Source: Ceratobasidium sp. AG-K (Eukaryota > Basidiomycota > Agaricomycetes > Cantharellales > Ceratobasidiaceae). Taken from it: a stretch of 64,000 bases of DNA. The stretch is from the NCBI GenBank assembly GCA_037039685.1, contig JAWNGF010000002.1, positions 5,580,001-5,644,000 on the forward strand, in the 5' to 3' direction. The notes beneath the pieces were generated by a model. That model was given only the letters and a program-made list of their open reading frames with translations. It was not told where the DNA came from and ran no database searches. Positions within the stretch are counted from its first letter, which is position 1; every line of letters begins with the position of its first letter. A program made the translations under genes and the position numbers. Below are positions 12,701-24,300 of this stretch, piece after piece.

Positions 12701-13023
12701 GCCGCCAGAAACGGGATATCCTCGTGAGGACGACGGGACAGAGCAAGAGAATGAAGGACGCATCGGAGAGAGGGACCCTCTCGAAGAAGCGATAGATTCA
12801 ACACGGATTTTCCAGGATGCGCACCTGGGCACTGACATAGGACACAATGAACTCCCAGGTAGGGAATATTCAAAATGGAGGAGCGCCTGCCTACTGAATA
12901 AATTCATGGTCAAAAGCATTAGGGCTCCCTGCACTAGAAGAACGCATGTCGAGGCTAGAAGAGAAGGTGGACGATATGAGGTACCTCATGGCCGAGATCC
13001 TTAAACAGATCAAGGGAATTTGA
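9761..13023 (+). CDS. Goodbye-like / EF-hand protein, copy 1
   Basis: First of a tandem pair, roughly 800 residues over about 15 exons. After MTGSDGPNVALTSKDFADFA and a helical lead, residues around IHPAIGVVASVFRAIVKLE, MDRQENDKQIAVLYDAM and EFGNFCDLYYKHRS match the fungal STAND N-terminal Goodbye domain. That domain is normally the signalling end of NLR-like receptors, but no NACHT or NB-ARC P-loop follows. Instead come coiled helices, VWKDM and KWRNTVKCRHFVSG blocks, then an EF-hand loop (DEDSSGYVSLHE, assembled across an intron ending near 11571) followed by LNHFF and W-rich helices. An acidic stretch (NETQEDEDELVEYATRPPT) and a C-terminal coiled coil (LEERMSRLEEKVDDM) end at a TGA at 13021. 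One base seems missing near 10775-10781 compared with copy 2, so the model needs a correction or is a pseudogene there. Confidence 0.7.
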
Positions 13024-13298
13024 TTGAACAGAAGACTATAAGGTGCATTTAGTGGGTGAATAAATTCGTTCACCAAGCTCGTGCGATTGTCCGAAATGGG
13101 GTCGAGACTGGCGCTGATAAGCGCGCATCCGATACGTCGGTGCCTTGAACCATCAGACTGAGAACCAATTTCTGGTTCCCACGCGGTTGTCCCACTAAGA
13201 GCTATGGTGAGTCCGCGTGTCCGAGAAAATTCGTCGTTTGAAGCGCCTATATAACACGAAGGGGGAATGGCTTGCCGAGGTGCACCATCCTTCGCAAC

Positions 13299-16200
13299 AT
13301 GAGTCGCTTGGGCCTCAAAGCAAAAGATTATTCTGATTTTTCAAAAATTCAAACACTTGCCAAGAATGATGTGGGTTCTGAAGAGTCGAAGAGATCCCGC
13401 ATTGGTTGGTCCTATTCACGGCGTGGCCTCTGTTCTTTTTTCTGACGGGACTCGGTCACTTATAGCATCCTCTCTACATACAACGGAAGTTCAACTACAA
13501 GCAGCCGACTCTATCATATCTAACCCCTCCGTCATATCAAAGACAACTAAGGTCACGAAGCAAGTCATCAATACCCTTTTGACACCTGCCAAGTCACTCG
13601 CCGAGCTGCTCGGTCTCGTATCGGAAATGGTCCCGCAAACGGAACCGGTCGCGGAGTTATTCAAGGTAGAGAATTGTTATGTGGGATATTAGGTAATACT
13701 AATATAATGGCCTTTCCTTACTACCAGGGTCTATTAAAGCTTGAGCTCGACCGACAAGAAAACGACAAGCAGATCGCCACGCTATACCACTCCATGTCAT
13801 CGATGCTCGTGGTCTTGGCCAGGATCGATAGCGTTTTTTCCGAAGAAAGCGAATTATCAGAGCAACTTGACCACAAACTTGATGAGATCGTAAGCATCCT
13901 CAACGACTTTGGAAATTTCTGCGACGTGTTTTACAAGCATCGTACAGTTGGTGCGTATTGCTTATTTGGTGTTCAATCGAAACTGACTGTCGAGAGTGAC
14001 ATAGTCCGCTTTCTTCGATCATCTAAGTATGTCGACATGCTCCGAGACTTTGCAGAGAACTTCGTCAACACCAAGCGCGAGCTTGAAGCCATTATTATGC
14101 AACACACAACTTTAACAGTCATAAAAACATCGACTGTAGTCAATGATATTGCTCGAGAAGTATCCCAAATTTCCAAGTTTATGAGCACACAAACCACGCG
14201 CGAGCGTGAGGTCCAGAATTTCATCAAGACCAAAGGGGGAGTTGAAACTGTCATCAAGGTGCGCAACCTAGTATATGCTCGTTAATTGCAAACGTTTGCT
14301 GACGGGCTTGGAAAGGACAACAAACTCCTTTCCGAGGTTGCTGAGAAGCTCGGTGATTCGATCAATTCGTCGATCCAAACGAGTCGGGCACTGCAATATA
14401 GTCTGCACGCTGATTTGAGCGGTCAAATCCAGGAGAACCAGTAGGTCTCATCTACTTTTGACACCTTCATTTCTTCATCGTTTTCTTGAAAGTTCACTTT
14501 TTCATCCTTAAATTGCAATGCGTGAAGGACGAAATCGAGGAAAGCGTAAATAGATCCACGAAAACTATCTTGACGAAGGTCGGTCGTCCCCTCGTACATA
14601 ATTGTGTACAAGCTTAGCGGAAGGTTATAGCTTGACGATGGCCCACACGAGATTATAAACGATCCCGATATTAAAGCTGTTTGGAAAGGTGTGTATATGC
14701 GCCTGATAATTGCGTTGATCGAAAGGTGTTCTTAATATATTTCCAGATATGGTCAGTCCTTCTTCTCAAATGAAGGTAAACGCAATACGCTCACTCTGGA
14801 TGGGAAGAAATGGCGGAACACGGTCAAGTCGCGGCACTTTGTATCAGGTTTGGCTATTATCATACATGTCGACCTATGCTCAAGCGACCAATTCCGTAGC
14901 CGTCCATCACCACTTTGAGGAATCTTTTATCCAGTACTCGGTCGAACACAATGGAGAGCCTCACCCAGATCTGTGGACTTTAAACTATCTTTCCCGAGTG
15001 ATTTGTTCGTAACCGTTTTCTGTCGTGGTGGTTGAAGAAGTACTTACGTCGTGATCTCATGTTCAGTTTATCCCGCGATTGCGGATGCTATCGATGAAGG
15101 TACCGTATTTTTCCCTTTCATAAAATTTGATGCGGGCGCTGAAACAGTAATAGACACATCCGGATATGTTTCTCTGCATGAGTTGAATCACTTTTTTGAT
15201 TCCCGACCCAAGGATTGGACCGTGCCTCAATGGCTTGCCTAGTACGTCTCTCGTAAAGATCGTTGGCTTCTGTCCTAATAAATTCGCAGCTGGGCAGCAG
15301 GATGGTACCAAGACAATCTCCGGTGAGTACAAGCGGCCCAACGCATATGTCTCTCCCAATCAATAATACGTTGTTTGGTTCAGGTATCGCGACAAAGTCA
15401 TGGCTCGCCTGGCCGTGTTTGAAAACTCTATAGATGGTTTACACGCCGAGAATAAAGAGCCCCTGCGTAGCTACTTGAACGCAATCTCAACCGATGTCAA
15501 GCTGATTGCTGGCTCACTCTATAGTATGGTTTTATGTTTCCTTGCCTCCTCTTCTGGGGCTGATAATGGGGCTGATAGATAATGTGTTGGATTACTTTGA
15601 GGATGATAGCACTGAGACGCTCGAGTTGGAGTCCTTGCGGGATAGGTATACGGAACTCGTAACTAAAGAAATTGAGGAGCGTTTGGAAAAGTCGAAATAT
15701 GCGCTGGATGATCGGCGCACGCTGGGCATCGTTGTTGGCGCAGGCAATCGGCTCGAATCAGTAAGCGCAAGTCCTGATTCGTTGATGTGATTCGGACTCA
15801 TACCGTTATAGAGAATCTTATGCGTTATCCACCGCTTACTCAAGCGACATCATAAAATGTTCGATATCGGCAAAGAAAAACCACTGCAAGACGGTGTGAC
15901 AATCTCCATGGCCGCTTCGTTTCAGGTCATTTTTGAGGCGTTTACCAAGCGTACCAGGTCGCTGGCGGAGAGTTGGAGGCAGCAGCGGATGGATGCGAGT
16001 TTGCAAGCCGAGTGGTACGCCAACGGGTATGTGACTCGGTTGGTTATCGAAAGTATTGTCTGGACGCTTACAGTTACTATGTATGCCAGCTTGTTCGAGG
16101 ATTGGTATAAACGAGTGAGTGTATCATCAGTGAGTTTTTGAGGTATTTGACGGCGGTCCATAGGACAATGAAGCATCCGACGAGGAAGAGTATGATGAGG

Positions 16201-16612
16201 ACGATTTGTCGGATGATGATGATGAAACCGAGGAAGAGCACGACGAACTCGAGGAGTATGCGACTCGCCCACCCACAGAGGCGGGTAGCGTTCAGGAGGA
16301 TCCGGAGCAGACGGAATCGGTTGAGGGTGGCGATGAACACGAAAACGAAACAGGGGAACAACAAGACGATGAACAGTGCAGCAATGAGGATGGCGATGAG
16401 GACGGAGGTGAGGATAGCGAACCCGATCAAGATGACCAAAATAGTGAGAGGTTTATCCAAAATGGGTACAGTGGTGCTAATGATTGACTCAGCGTCCCAA
16501 CGGAATATCAATCACGAACGCAAGGCTGATAGCCGGTTGGACAGGCTGGAGGAAAGGGATGGACGAATTGAAGGACCTAATGTTGAGGATTCTAGCTCGT
16601 TTGGAGGAGTGA
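13299..16612 (+). CDS. Goodbye-like / EF-hand protein, copy 2
   Basis: Tandem paralogue of the preceding gene with the same exon order. ATG at 13299 gives MSRLGLKAKDYSDFSKIQ. The Goodbye-like block reads ELLGLVSEMVPQTEPVAELF, KLELDRQENDKQIATLY and DFGNFCDVFYKHR. Later come VWKDM, KWRNTVKSRHFVSG, HHHFEESFIQYS and an EF-hand DEDTSGYVSLHE, completed by an intron that starts after GATGAAG (15098) and ends at 15151. LNHFFDSRPKDWTVPQW and ESWRQQRMDASLQAEWY are nearly identical to copy 1. The acidic tail (DDDDETEEEHDELEEYATRPPT) is longer. The final coiled coil LDRLEER continues as MDELKDLMLRILARLEE only if one G is removed from the GGG at 16556-16558; otherwise translation ends at 16623. A calcium-responsive signalling or scaffold role is inference. 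Confidence 0.7.
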
Positions 16613-16623
16613 ATGTATCTTAG

Positions 16624-17232
16624 ATTTGAACACTTGGCGAGTGCTTATTTTAGCTACTCCTTTTCCTTGGTCAATATATCCACCCGGGTCCTGCTCCTGC
16701 ATGTTGGGCTAGCCGTGAGTACTACAGCACCCCATGAGTAAATATGTGTGAAACTGGGGATATAGTTACAATGACGAATGAGAGTCAATATCTGAAAGAG
16801 CCGACTGAGTAACCACCTGTACTGTATCGCAGGCCGGTTTCAGGCCCTGGCGCAGGGCTCTGCAGTTCGACTGCGCGCCTGGATTCATAGTAATACTTGG
16901 GCTTAAAGTTGACACGCAATCACCAAGTGCCCCAGAGGCTTTACTGGCAAACTCTTGTTCTGATTGCAATTGCCAGTGATAGACTCTAGATTACGATATC
17001 AAGTGGTACTGTATGCACTGAAAACGGCCATTTCAATCAGCGATGATATCACCGCGATTTAGTGCGATGGTTCTACACAGTGCATGGATTATGTAACCAT
17101 TATCCACGCGTACGCATACAGGGGGTCAACGTCAGTGCTGTGTGAGCTTGGCAGCCTGAGTCTCAATTTAAGCCATGAGCAACCGATTGCCCATGGATGT
17201 CCAGGTTTATACCATCCAAGACACACCCAGTG
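16624..17232. other. Intergenic spacer
   Basis: No coding region supported. The last 150 bases resemble the sequence just upstream of the next paralogue: a shared stretch around ATTATCCACGCGTACGCATACAGGGG occurs in variant form near 18220. The tandem duplication therefore included the promoter. Confidence 0.5.
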
Positions 17233-17878
17233 ATGTCTCAAGTAGCACGCTCTACACTCTTCCCCCCAACACCGAATGGTAGACATACCGCACATTGGTT
17301 CATAGGCTCAACTGTTATCAGCGTCATCGCCTTTGGCGTTAGTCTAATTCCACTTGGCAGGATGGTCTCATACTTCGTTACCCCTGCAGCATTCTTCCTA
17401 ACTATAACCCACCATGTCGCCGTTATCTACTTGCTCACGAGCGAAATGAAATCGTATACGAATACGAGCGGCCCTCCCAGCGATCAAGCCTTCAAATGCC
17501 TAAAATCTTCGACTAACTACTGCCTCTTGATTTGTCTAATCGTTATCTGGTTGGCGGCAGGTGTAGCGTGTTTTGCTCAGTTTATCCTTTTTTTCAATGG
17601 GGAATTTTATTTGGGAAATGCCGACGATTCTCGCTATTTCTTCTGTACGATCGCTGTGGGGGCGTTATCAGGAATTGAGAGCGCTGCGCTCATTGTGGTG
17701 GCCAGGGGCTGTCATCGACTGGGAAGGGAGATAGAACCAGAAGCGCAAAGCTCTCATGTCGAGTAAGTAAAGCTATTGATCTATACTGGCCAAAGGTCAC
17801 TGAGTTACGCCGTGGTATAGGCTCGCCTCCGGTCTCAGTTCCTACGCAGATGGCCGCAGGTTGACAGCTCGTTCATAA
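17233..17878 (+). CDS. Four-TM protein of the His-His family, copy 1
   Basis: A small integral membrane protein of about 195 residues. Helices: WFIGSTVISVIAFGVSLIPL, FFLTITHHVAVIYLL (carrying the family His-His pair), LLICLIVIWLAAGVACFAQF and FFCTIAVGALSGIESAALIVV. I chose the ATG at 17233 (MSQVARSTLFPPTPNG) over 17197, because only the shorter N terminus is shared with the paralogue at 18350 (MPQVVHSTLFPATPNG). A phase-2 intron at 17763-17820 leads to a second exon coding LASGLSSYADGRRLTARS and a TAA at 17876. The paralogue has the equivalent tail, which supports the splice. No known domain is recognised. Confidence 0.75.
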
Positions 17879-18349
17879 TCCAATAGGGGACTTCCCTATG
17901 ATATCCCCCCAGACCACGAGCTACACGGCAGAACGTCGAATACTTAGGTTCCATCATAATCACGAATGAGCTTGATATCTATAGCCCATCTAATCAATTG
18001 GCTTGTATGCGTTTCATGAACCCTCATACATGTATTCACGGTGGCGAAAACGAGGCTTTACGGAAAGCGCCATCAGAGTCAAGCCCGAAAAATACAGACC
18101 TTAGCCCTATGCGAGCTTCCGGTTATGATGCTAGAATCCTACGCGTGCTGGAACTACAATTAGTGGCAACGTCGTCCTGGTGAGCTAGTACTGCTGACTG
18201 TAAGGTCGCGTTACATAATTATTATCCACGCGCATACAGGGGAGCAACATCAGGGCTGTGCAGGCTTGGCGGTCTACGTCTCGAGTTAAAACTGCGCAAA
18301 CCAGCACTCATTAACGCACGGATTTTCACTCTCGAAGACGCACCCGGTC
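17879..18349. other. Spacer between tandem four-TM genes
   Basis: Contains no supported gene. The part from about 18205 repeats, in diverged form, the promoter-proximal sequence of the upstream paralogue (TTATCCACGCG-CATACAGGGG, then an AACATCAG-GCTGTG motif). Confidence 0.45.
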
Positions 18350-18987
18350 ATGCCCCAAGTAGTACACTCTACCCTGTTCCCGGCGACTCCAAATGGCAAA
18401 CGTGCCGCTCGTTGGTTCATTGCCTCGACCATCACTAGCGCTATCGCCTTTGGCGTTAGTCTAATTCCATTGGCCTGGATGGTCTCCTTCTTTATTGCTC
18501 CCGGGGCTTTCTTTCTAACTATCGTCCATCATATCACTATTATCTACTTGCTCACTAGCGAAATGAAATCGTCCATAAATACGAGCGGCCCTCCCAGAGA
18601 GCGAACCTTCAACTGCCTAAAAAGTCCAGCCAACTTCTGGTTCACAATATTTTTGGTTATTGCCTGGTTGGGGGCTGGTACAGGATGTTTCGTCCAATTC
18701 ATATTCTTCGGTAGTATGGAGTTGAATATGAGAAATGCTGAACATTCTCGCCTCTACTTCTGCACTATCACTGTGGGCGCATTGTCTGGAGTCGAGGGCA
18801 TTGTGCTTTTTATTTTAGCCAGGGCCTGTCGTCGAGCAGGGAAGGTCCAAAATTCTCGCATTGAGTGAGTGAAATAAGTGGCTGGTCCAGCAGAGAGCCG
18901 GGGAGTTGCTGACTTGCGTCCTGGGGCAGGCTATCTCCCGGCCTGGGTTCATCTGCAAACCAGCACGGTTTGAACACTCGCCCATAG
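18350..18987 (+). CDS. Four-TM protein of the His-His family, copy 2
   Basis: Tandem paralogue of 17233-17878, similar along its whole length. Helices are WFIASTITSAIAFGVSLIPL, FFLTIVHHITIIYLL, WFTIFLVIAWLGAGTGCFVQF and YFCTITVGALSGVEGIVLFIL. Exon 1 ends at 18864 in codon phase 2 (GA|GTGAGT). Exon 2 begins at 18930 after GGGGCAG and encodes LSPGLGSSANQHGLNTRP with a TAG at 18985-18987, aligning with the tail of copy 1. The linker ending TSEMKSS-NTSGPP between helices 2 and 3 is conserved. Function unknown. Confidence 0.75.
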
Positions 18988-20033
18988 CCTGATATAGCCT
19001 CTATGATATACCTAGCTCACGAGTCATACGACCGACACTCTGATAATTGAATTTTTTTAAACCATAAGCACGAATGACCATGTACCTACAACTGATCTAG
19101 TTGCAGCAATGGACTTATTTTCACTCCGTGGACCCACGTACGCTCGCACCGCGACGACAAAACCAATCACGCACGGAATATGCTGGCAGATTGTCGGGAT
19201 AATAATCATGCAATGGTCGGTTTCAATAGAGCTTCGCCAGCCAAACCTGGCAAACACGTACCCTGGCTAGATGTGATAGGGATTTCTTGATCAAGAGCGG
19301 GGTAAAGTAATAGCGGATACAACCCACTCGTCGAGTCGGCAATCAACACGGGCAGATCCATTGCCCGGCAAGCGGCGATAGACTTAGACGTTGCTAACAT
19401 AGCCTCACCAGACAAAACAATGGCTCTTCACAGCCGCAAGTATCCATGGTCAGAGTTGATCGTCAACCAAAAGTGTTATGATAAGGGCTTCGATATGCCC
19501 GCACACGATCTTTTACGTGGACGACGAAGACTTCGATTGTTGTATCGGGCAACGACACCGTGTGTACCGGGTCCATCATTTTGAGGCGGTGCCCGCGGGT
19601 TTACTGTCGCGTACAACCGGACCATGGATGTACGTACACGCCTGAGATGTCAATTCTCCATACGTACGCGGAAAAAGGAACTGAACGTCCGCAGCAGTTG
19701 ACATCTGATACACGGTATTCGTTAATTGCGTCGAGAAGACTGAGCACTATGCGATAAGGTAAGACGCGCATACACAAAGCGCAGAGCCTCACACGAACCG
19801 CTTCATCCAGCGAGATGACCGATCTCTGCATAACCGTTACCTCCTTGACAGTAGTCTGCTGAGATTCCATCAAGTCCACCACAGTGCCTGACGTAGTGAG
19901 TTCAACATTCCAGGCGTTTCTCTGATCGGGGGACATTCATCTTGACACGCGCACGTGACTCAACCACAAACAAGAGCATTTGTTTTGACGCCACACTGGA
20001 ACATCCATCACTTGAACCCAACCACCGTCAACA
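18988..20033. other. Intergenic region upstream of HP1 with a doubtful reverse-strand frame
   Basis: No recognised gene. A reverse frame at 19601-19936 (111 codons, ATG at 19936) begins MSPDQRNAWNVELTTSG. It might be the first exon of a small divergent gene, since a stretch reading TTIEVFVVHVKDRVRAY follows further along the same strand near 19480-19550. I cannot join the pieces with credible splice sites. The promoter of HP1 lies in the final 100 bases. Confidence 0.35.
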
Positions 20034-20973
20034 ATGGCCGTCTCTCCCAGAAACAAGTCGCGAAAGAGCACTGGGAAAAACGCGAAAGAGGTTGTTGAGG
20101 AGGTTGAAGAGGAGGTGAATGCCTCGGGAGAGGAGGAGGAAGAATCGTACGAGGTTGAGTCGATTCTCAAGGCCAAGTGGCAGCATAACTTGCGTGTAAG
20201 TACGTTTGTATAGACTGGTTTAGTTTGACTAACTCGACACAAGGGCAAATGGAGCTACTATGTTCACTGGAAAGGCTATGGCCCTGAGGAAGACTCATGG
20301 GTCGACGAGGACGACGCGGCTAGCGCAGAAGAGCTTATTGCTGAATTCCACGAAAAGAACAACCTTCCTCGTGATGGCAAAGGCAAAAAGGGCCCTGTCA
20401 AAAAGCCCCGTGCGAGTGCTGCCAAGGCTCCTGCCGACAAGAAGCGCAAGGCCGCCAGTGCAGATGAGATGGAGGTCGACACTCCCGAGGCAGAGGAACC
20501 TCCCGCCAAGAAGCCAGCGCGTCGTGGTCGTCCATCCAAGAACGCCAAACCGTCTCCGGAGCCCGAAGTAGAAACCGAGGGAGAAGAGGATGAAGGAGAG
20601 GTGACCACGATGGATGAGTTCATGAAGAAAGCGAACTGGGTTCGTGCGATTATGTTTTGCTTTTAATTTGTGACGCTAATTTTAACCACAGGACAATGTT
20701 GTTGAATCTATTGAGACTGTCGAGCAGTTTGGCAAGGAGCTAGTTGCTCTTATTATTCGGTATGGTACATGCTTTTGTTCTGGTTGGCACGGACTTATTC
20801 TTATATAGCAAGGACGGTGCTAAGAGCAAGTGCGCGACAACCGTCTTGGCCGAGCGTTGCCCACAGCTGGTGAGCCGCGTCCAAACACATACTCTTGTGT
20901 TTACTAAAATGATTTGCAGTTGATCCAGTTCTACGAGACCCATCTCAAGTGGCGCCCGACCGATGACGATTAA
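20034..20973 (+). CDS. Heterochromatin protein 1 (chromodomain plus chromo shadow domain)
   Basis: A nuclear chromatin protein that binds methylated H3K9 and dimerises. MAVSPRNKSRKSTGKN opens a basic/acidic N terminus. The chromodomain follows (ESYEVESILKAKW, then SYYVHWKGYGPEDDSWV) with the cage residues Tyr, Trp and Tyr in the expected places. The hinge is Lys-rich and holds an AT-hook-like ARRGRPSKN. The C-terminal chromo shadow domain begins at NWDNVVESIETVEQFGKE, continues KDGAKSKCATTVLAERCPQ and ends LIQFYETHLKWRPTDDD with a TAA at 20971. Introns at about 20197-20244, 20640-20691, 20760-20810 and 20873-20920 are all in frame. This is the Swi6/HP1 architecture, complete and undamaged. 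Confidence 0.93.
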
Positions 20974-21318
20974 ATGTGGCGCCATTTTTCTACATCTAGC
21001 ACTTTGCACATGTTCAGATATTCTTTTAAAAACGACGCTGGCTACCAGTGGTCTCATTCTCGTATGTGTATATGTAATTGTCGTTTGTTTCGAATCTTTA
21101 TATGGGCCAGCCAATATATCATTGCTTGTTCTTCCAAAGGGGTGTCGGTCTATTTACGAATAGATATAATTCCTATATTTGAGAGCATATGATAACAGCA
21201 ACAAAAAGTGTATGTACAAACCATCGTTTTTGGCAACTGGTATCTATCTGAAACGGTACATTTCACTAACTCATCGTCCACTCTTCATATTTTATCAACT
21301 AGATTTTATACCTCCCCC
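20974..21318. other. Convergent intergenic spacer
   Basis: AT-rich sequence between the 3' ends of HP1 (+) and the repeat-containing membrane protein (-). It holds only their 3' untranslated regions as far as I can see. Confidence 0.6.
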
Positions 21319-24300
21319 TCAAAGGTCGTCGTGAACGACACTTCGTACCGCCTCTGTCGCCGAGGACACGACGCTTGACACTCCACTTGCGATTGATTCG
21401 ACGTGTTCGCCAAAGCTCTCGGGTGTGGGGGTGGCACCGACAGCACGGGATGCGGCGCGGGTGGCCGAATGTGCGCGCGACGCGAGTTGAGTTTGATACT
21501 CGTCAATCAACGCTAGCGCATCATTCAACAACTTTTCATAGCCAGCCGGGGCTGGTTCGGCACCGAGCAGAGCCTTGGACCGATCAATTAACGAGCCCGC
21601 ACGGTTTTTGAGATCTTCGTATGAAGGAAGCTGGGCGGCGGCATCAGTGTAATAGGCTTGCGCGCCAGCGGCCAGACTTTCCGCGGTTTCGTAAACGTTG
21701 GTAGGCGAGGGAGTCCCACCAGCAGCCTTGATAACGGTACGTGTCGCATCGTTGTAGGCAGAAGACGCAGAAGACGCAATGTTGGCGGCTTGCCCGGCGA
21801 CAACGGCTGACAGGTACTCGATATGCTCGCCTGGTGTCTCCGGCGTGGGCGTATACCCAGCGGCGCGGCTCAACGAACGAGTAGCTTGATGGGCCGAAGC
21901 GCCCACGTCCGAGTAAACAGAAGCCGCCGAGGCAGATACGTCCGAATAGGCGCTCGAAATCGAGGATGTGGCGTGGGAGTACGCGCTCGCCGCAACCGAT
22001 GCAGTGTCGTCCAAAACAGAGGAGGCGGCGGTGACAACTGAAGCGATAGTAGATGAGGCCTCGGCGATAATGCTCTCGGCGTGCTCTTTGGGCGTTTCAG
22101 GCTCTGGAGTATACCCCGCGGCGCGAACGACCGACCGGGTAGCGTCGTGGACAGCCTGGGAGGCACGGGAGGCCAAGCGATCGTACTGAGAGGCAGCATC
22201 ATCAAAACCAGCTTGAGCCGATACCGATGCAGCCGCGGCAGCCTCGGATGCTTTGACCGCAACGTATTCTGTTGTCTCTTTGAACGTCTCGGGGGTGGGT
22301 GTGCCTCCGGCGGCTTTGATGACCGTACGGGTAGCTTGATGGACGGCCTCGCCGGCCTGCTTTACACCATCCTCGAAAATGGCCTGAACGTTTTCGGCGG
22401 CAGATCCAAATTCCGCCTCGGCGCGTTTGATGGCAGCCTCAACTTCTTCTTTTCCACGCTCGAGGACTGCTGCGGATGGATGATCGCGAGCAGCTGCTCC
22501 AGGGAAGAGCGAGTAGGTTGGTTTATCCTCTACATCGGGATTGACGCTACCAAAGGATCGCATTCCACTGTGGTGGGCGATCTTAAGTTTAGATTGGAAG
22601 TCGTCAACGATCGCGTTGAGTTCATTTTGCAGTTCTCCGAGCCCTTTGGCGAGTGGGTTGGGTTCCGAGTTGCGATGGCTACCGTCAACGAGTTCCTGGA
22701 GTTCCTTGGCAAATGCATCGGCGGCTGTGCGGTTTGTCAGTAATGATGATCACTCAACAAAAATAATCAATTTACCGTCGATCAGGCCATGGTAACGCTA
22801 AGAGGATGCGAGTTAGTTGTAAATTCATTGACAAGATATTAATCGCGCTTACCTTCCAATCTTCGACAGTAACGTCGTCGAGCCAAGCATAGTCCATTCC
22901 AACGTTGGATTGTCCTTCGAGCGCGATCGCCTTGATAGCCTCAGCCATAGTATTCCCCTAAACGAGAAATGTCAATAAAAAGCACAAAATTAAAGCATAT
23001 ACAACGTACCTCTTTCTGTTCCTCCTCGTACATTTCGCTCCACCACGAAGAAATAGTCTGCGAAACGTTTTGCGCAGTATCCAAAAAGCGCTTCTCGACC
23101 TGGTTCACGACATTGTCAAACATGCCAATCTTGATCGCCCCACCCTCTGGAGTGGTCTTGAGCTTCTTCAAGTACGCATCGGTGCCCTTGAGTCCCTTTT
23201 CAGCCTCGTCTTTGAGAGATTGAATGTGCTGCGAGGCGCGGCGGTTCAAGTCGGCGGCAGCAACACTTCGTACGGCGGAGAGGAAGATCTCAAACTCCTC
23301 GATCGCAACCTTGCCTCGTGCTTGGATTTCCTCTTCGTACTTGGCGTGACGTTTCTCAATGTCGGCGCGCTTCTCGGCGGTGGCAATGTGCTTGAGACGA
23401 AGTTGCTCGGCGATCTGCTCTTCGGATTCCTCAACCTCGGGTTGAGCCGCGGGTTCTGGAGCGGGGGGAGCGGTATCGACGCGGAGAGACTCGAGCCAGG
23501 CGTCAAGGTCGTCCACGTCGGTGACCGATGGGGTAGACGCGGCGGTTGGGGATGCAGCCTCGGCGACGATGGGTCCTTCAGGAATAATAGGACCATCCGG
23601 AATGATGGGGCCGTCGGGAATCATAGGTCCAGGAGGAGTAATCGCAGCCGGAGTGATAGTAATCGCAGTGGCTCAATCTCGATCGCCTCGGTGGGGGTCG
23701 GCTCAACGCTCTTGGCCGCATCCGAGCCCGATGCAGACGACTGGAAGGCCGAGGTCGAGGACCTAGTCGCTGCACGAGTGACGTGGTTCTCAGCCTTGAG
23801 ACTCTTGGTGTCACGCGACTCGCCAAACTCTTCGACCTTTTCGAGCATCTTGTAAACATGCGTATCGACATACTCTTTGCGCAAACGCAAGAGCGGGATC
23901 AGCGCGTGCTCTCGAACCCACTCGGGGATGAACTTGCTCTCCTCGACGATCGGAATGAGCTTGGGCTCTATTTCAAACCAGAGGCGAATTAATGCCGCGA
24001 TCGCCTGATTGACGTACGGCTCCAGGGCGTGCTGGAACCGCGTGTAGTAAATTTGCGCGGTTTGGACGTGAGGAGCTAGGTGCCGGGCGTATTGGAGCTG
24101 TGCGTTGCGCACGTATGGGCGGAATTTCTTTTCAACTTGGGCGACATGTGGAGCGACGCGCATGACGTAGGCCCGGTGTACGACCCGGATGACCGGCTGA
24201 GAGGCCCGAACGGCTTGGTTGTAGAAAGGCTTCGAAGCCTGGAGAGCCGGAGCGACGGATGGGTGTGTGATAAAGTGATTGTAAGGCTTGAGAACAAACG

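Noticed and set aside
9761..13023. NACHT or NB-ARC ATPase after the Goodbye-like domain
   Set aside because: No Walker A or Walker B pattern is present in either EF-hand gene in any spliced frame I could follow.
22081..22743. Long forward frame of 220 codons
   Set aside because: It lies antisense to the ATR-repeat gene; its composition mirrors the repeats and it lacks any independent feature.
23070..23855. Forward frame of 261 codons
   Set aside because: Antisense to the same gene; length is explained by the codon bias of the coding strand.
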